A stretch of 64,000 nucleotides of DNA, from NCBI GenBank assembly GCA_938029725.1, contig CALHGE010000022.1, positions 40,664 to 104,663 on the forward strand, written 5' to 3'. Positions 61,831-64,000 of this stretch are shown in pieces. The first letter of the stretch is position 1, and every line of letters starts with the position of its first letter. Made by a program: the position numbers and the translations under genes. This stretch comes from an uncultured Flavobacteriaceae bacterium. Lineage in GTDB: Bacteria; Bacteroidota; Bacteroidia; Flavobacteriales; Flavobacteriaceae. The notes under the pieces are model-generated. The model did not search any database and had not been told where the DNA came from. It saw only the letters and a list, made by a program, of their open reading frames with translations.

Positions 61831-64000
61831 CTAATTCTTTTTAACTCTAACCGTAATTCTGCGGTTGCTTATTATCTTTCTTGGGCCAACGGCTAAGGTG
61901 ATTTCATCTGATACTGTTTGCTCACAGACAAAAGAAGTCTTTGAACTAATTACGCGGTACATAAAACCATTTTTATGAAGCGGTACAGCAAGTACGGTAA
62001 GCGCATTCGTGGTGGTACCAGAGTATTCAATACCCTCACTAATATCAGTAAAGTTAAGGCCACCATCAGTACTTTCTTGCCATTGGTATTGGTCTGCACC
62101 AGTTGCTGTGACACTAAAGATAACATTGGCACCAATAAAAACTTTTTGACCACTAGGTTGTAGGGTTATGATCGGTGACGCGCCAAACTCCTTAAAGTCA
62201 TAAACACTATTTGTATCTAAATCTGCTGGTATTGTATAGCCTCCTTGACCTGTTACTAGGCCATTTTGATCAACTGTAACGGGTGAAGTTCCTAGAATTT
62301 GATCAGCATCAGAATCTGTAAAACCCGCTTCAAGACTATCTGGGCAGCCGTCGCCATCACTATCTAAATCTAAGCAATTTGGCACGCCATCCAAGTCGGT
62401 ATCTAACACGTGAACGGCCCCACTAACCCTTAACACTTCAGACATTCCATAAATGTAACCTAAACCTGTGTTTGCACTTAATTGTGTGTTTCCAGCACGC
62501 CTTATCCAATACCCGTTTCTAGCGATAGCAAGACCAATCATTGGTGCGACTGTACCAAGTTCTCTAGAGGCTACCGCTGTACCATCGAAAGTGCTACCTG
62601 TCCATGTTCCAGACCAGGTACCCCAAGGACCATTATGAGGTATTGTAGCGCTACCAGTCTCAGTAATATTTATGCCTAGTATATGAGAACCATCCCAAAA
62701 ATCTGCTTTATCATTAGACACTACAGTGGCTCCATCCATTAAGAAAAAGGCCCCATCGGCATCGGTTGCAGCAGAATTTGTATTATCAATCGCAGTAACA
62801 GCTGTTGTGGAAGCTATTGCTTTCCAGGTAACGCTACCATATCCTGCTGCATTCGCGGCAGTTTGTACGTGTGCATTGTAATCATTGATATCACTCGAGG
62901 CTGCATTACGCCTTGTACTCGAAACAAATACTAGACGATAGGTGTCACCTGTCACCCAAGTAGCCCCTGTTGCAGGATTGATACCGCCATTGGCCTTTAA
63001 ATCTAGAAAACCTTCATCTGTATCCAAAATACCATCGTTGTCATCATCTAAATCAAATGTGTTTAAAACGCCATCGCCATCGGTATCAATGTCTATAAAA
63101 AGAAGCACCTCTGCCGTATCACAAGGGATTAATGCTGGTGCACAAATTTGATAGCTAATAGTATACAAACCACCAATAGCCCCTGCGGGAATATTTAAGG
63201 TTCCATCGAGGTTTATACTAAGCCCGGTTAAACCACCATCTGCTACTATAGAAGCATTGACATCATCTGTTACAAAAGGAGTATCGTTTAGCGTGTCATT
63301 CGTAAATACACTAGTGGTTGTTTCACCAGAAAATAATGGGATGCTTGAAAAATCATCACTAACCGCATTTATCTTTTGTGTCATTGCGATAGCAAAAAAC
63401 ATGTTCTTACTGTTGGTAAAATCAACTTCAGTAAAGCTTAAAACACCATTCGTGAGGGTAGCACCTGTTGTGTACTCTAAAGCTCCTGTTGTAAAATCAG
63501 CATCTGTATCTATCAATACTGCAAAGTCAGCTACTGTTCCATTAGGTAAGTCAAAACCAAGGTCCGTTATATCAATCGACAAGGTCACATTTCCTGGTGT
63601 TCCGCTTACTTCTGTTTTCCACACTTTATTGCTGTATTTGGTATAAATGCTACTATTGATATAGGATCTTATGCCAGTAGCTGCATTATTACCCCATACG
63701 ATAAAATCTTGATCACTAGTAAAAGCGCCTCCTTTGTCTATCGTTACAATAGTTGCGTTGTTGCTACTTTTTGATTTTGGCTGGTCTAAGGCCGTAGCAT
63801 CATCTCTACCAATACCGGTAACATCATTGTGGTAGGGTGTGTTTTGAGAGTAATCCCAAAGTACGGTAGTTCCATCTGATGCAAAGTAATCGGCTTCATC
63901 TTCAGCGGTGCTGCCATTGTCAGCACTATTTTTAGTGATGCCGTATTTAATAGCGAGGTAAGTTTGAATGCGTTCTTGTTCTAAGGGCGTTGGAACGCTG
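61831..64000 (-). CDS. Large secreted TSP3/Ig protein (partial, N-terminus outside window)
   Basis: The frame stays open from the stop at 61831 to the right edge, giving at least 723 residues; a GTG at 63624 is only an internal codon. The N-terminal visible part [20 protein letters not shown] and GIGRDD are marks of a domain common in secreted Flavobacteriaceae proteins. Then come TSP3 calcium repeats ([19 protein letters not shown]), a C-type-lectin-like stretch ([24 protein letters not shown]), a second TSP3 group, an Ig-like domain and the tail [13 protein letters not shown]. The last 200 residues are related to the end of the TSP3 protein at 56977. Confidence 0.85.
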   Translation of the reverse strand, partial: SVPTPLEQERIQTYLAIKYGITKNSADNGSTAEDEADYFASDGTTVLWDYSQNTPYHNDVTGIGRDDATALDQPKSKSSNNATIVTIDKGGAFTSDQDFIVWGNNAATGIRSYINSSIYTKYSNKVWKTEVSGTPGNVTLSIDITDLGFDLPNGTVADFAVLIDTDADFTTGALEYTTGATLTNGVLSFTEVDFTNSKNMFFAIAMTQKINAVSDDFSSIPLFSGETTTSVFTNDTLNDTPFVTDDVNASIVADGGLTGLSINLDGTLNIPAGAIGGLYTISYQICAPALIPCDTAEVLLFIDIDTDGDGVLNTFDLDDDNDGILDTDEGFLDLKANGGINPATGATWVTGDTYRLVFVSSTRRNAASSDINDYNAHVQTAANAAGYGSVTWKAIASTTAVTAIDNTNSAATDADGAFFLMDGATVVSNDKADFWDGSHILGINITETGSATIPHNGPWGTWSGTWTGSTFDGTAVASRELGTVAPMIGLAIARNGYWIRRAGNTQLSANTGLGYIYGMSEVLRVSGAVHVLDTDLDGVPNCLDLDSDGDGCPDSLEAGFTDSDADQILGTSPVTVDQNGLVTGQGGYTIPADLDTNSVYDFKEFGASPIITLQPSGQKVFIGANVIFSVTATGADQYQWQESTDGGLNFTDISEGIEYSGTTTNALTVLAVPLHKNGFMYRVISSKTSFVCEQTVSDEITLAVGPRKIISNRRITVRVKKN

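Noticed and set aside
63257..63646. Plus-strand open frame of about 129 codons
   Set aside because: It is the mirror of the Ser/Thr/Val-rich coding of the large secreted protein on the other strand and shows no family features.
1..64000. CRISPR arrays, tRNA or rRNA genes, insertion sequences, integrases
   Set aside because: I looked for regular spaced repeats, cloverleaf-like GC-rich segments and transposase motifs and saw none.

Overview
The window looks like chromosome from a marine-type member of the Flavobacteriaceae (Bacteroidetes). The DNA is AT-rich. Many starts lack a Shine-Dalgarno sequence and sit behind A-rich leaders. Several promoters match the Bacteroidetes pattern TTG-N19/20-TAnnTTTG, for example at 7376-7406, 26376-26405 and 29984-30014. 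There are many lipoproteins with acidic residues after the lipobox Cys, and large secreted proteins with thrombospondin type 3 calcium repeats. I saw no rRNA, tRNA, CRISPR array, insertion sequence or prophage. Both ends cut a gene: a lipoprotein at the left and a large secreted protein at the right.

Layout. 1-7,260: partial VWA-type lipoprotein, MobA-like nucleotidyltransferase plus exported amidohydrolase, ECF sigma factor with a membrane partner, penicillin-acylase lipoprotein, GntR/FCD regulator with its own operator. 7,376-9,223: cold-shock protein with a structured leader, then a stretch without annotated-size genes that holds a tandem array of very short minus-strand reading frames ending in a strong terminator. 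9,224-16,494: HEXXH lipoprotein, exported glutaredoxin-fold protein, DUF1080 lipoprotein, two helicases and an atypical short-chain dehydrogenase. 16,567-24,306: rlmF, M14 carboxypeptidase with an EamA transporter, a threonine operon (ornithine-cyclodeaminase-like, thrC, homoserine-kinase-like), DoxX, RluE-like pseudouridine synthase. 24,466-31,587: two tail-to-tail pairs of paralogues (sugar isomerase-like; DoxX-like) flanking a sorbosone-dehydrogenase-like lipoprotein, an exported methyltransferase, a one-domain DEAD-box relative, a desaturase and a Crp/Fnr regulator.

32,255-39,430 is the most striking block. A TPR histidine kinase and a NarL-type response regulator lie directly upstream of a lipoprotein that carries the cholesterol-dependent-cytolysin fold joined to what looks like a hemopexin-like propeller. 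Three TACGTA boxes phased at 10 and 20 bp sit in front of the cytolysin gene. A small outer-membrane barrel follows. The cytolysin and barrel genes each end in the same 43-nt hairpin element followed by related terminators. The inferred model is a two-component-controlled pore-forming system.

39,600-64,000: a desaturase without a normal start codon, a membrane-tethered winged-helix regulator divergent from a lipoprotein, a DnaJ/KTSC protein, a two-gene DEAD-box operon, a DMT transporter, an AraC regulator, a DJ-1/PfpI protein, a 1041-residue BNR/VPS10-like protein, an RpoD-like sigma factor, an OmpA-family protein, a serine hydrolase, a PQQ-type propeller protein, a DUF4494 protein and two TSP3 proteins that share an unusual C-terminal tail.

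The best candidates for something undescribed are the short-peptide array at 8,252-8,763 and the kinase/regulator/cytolysin module with its repeated 3' hairpins. All family assignments come from reading motifs by eye; no database search was run.
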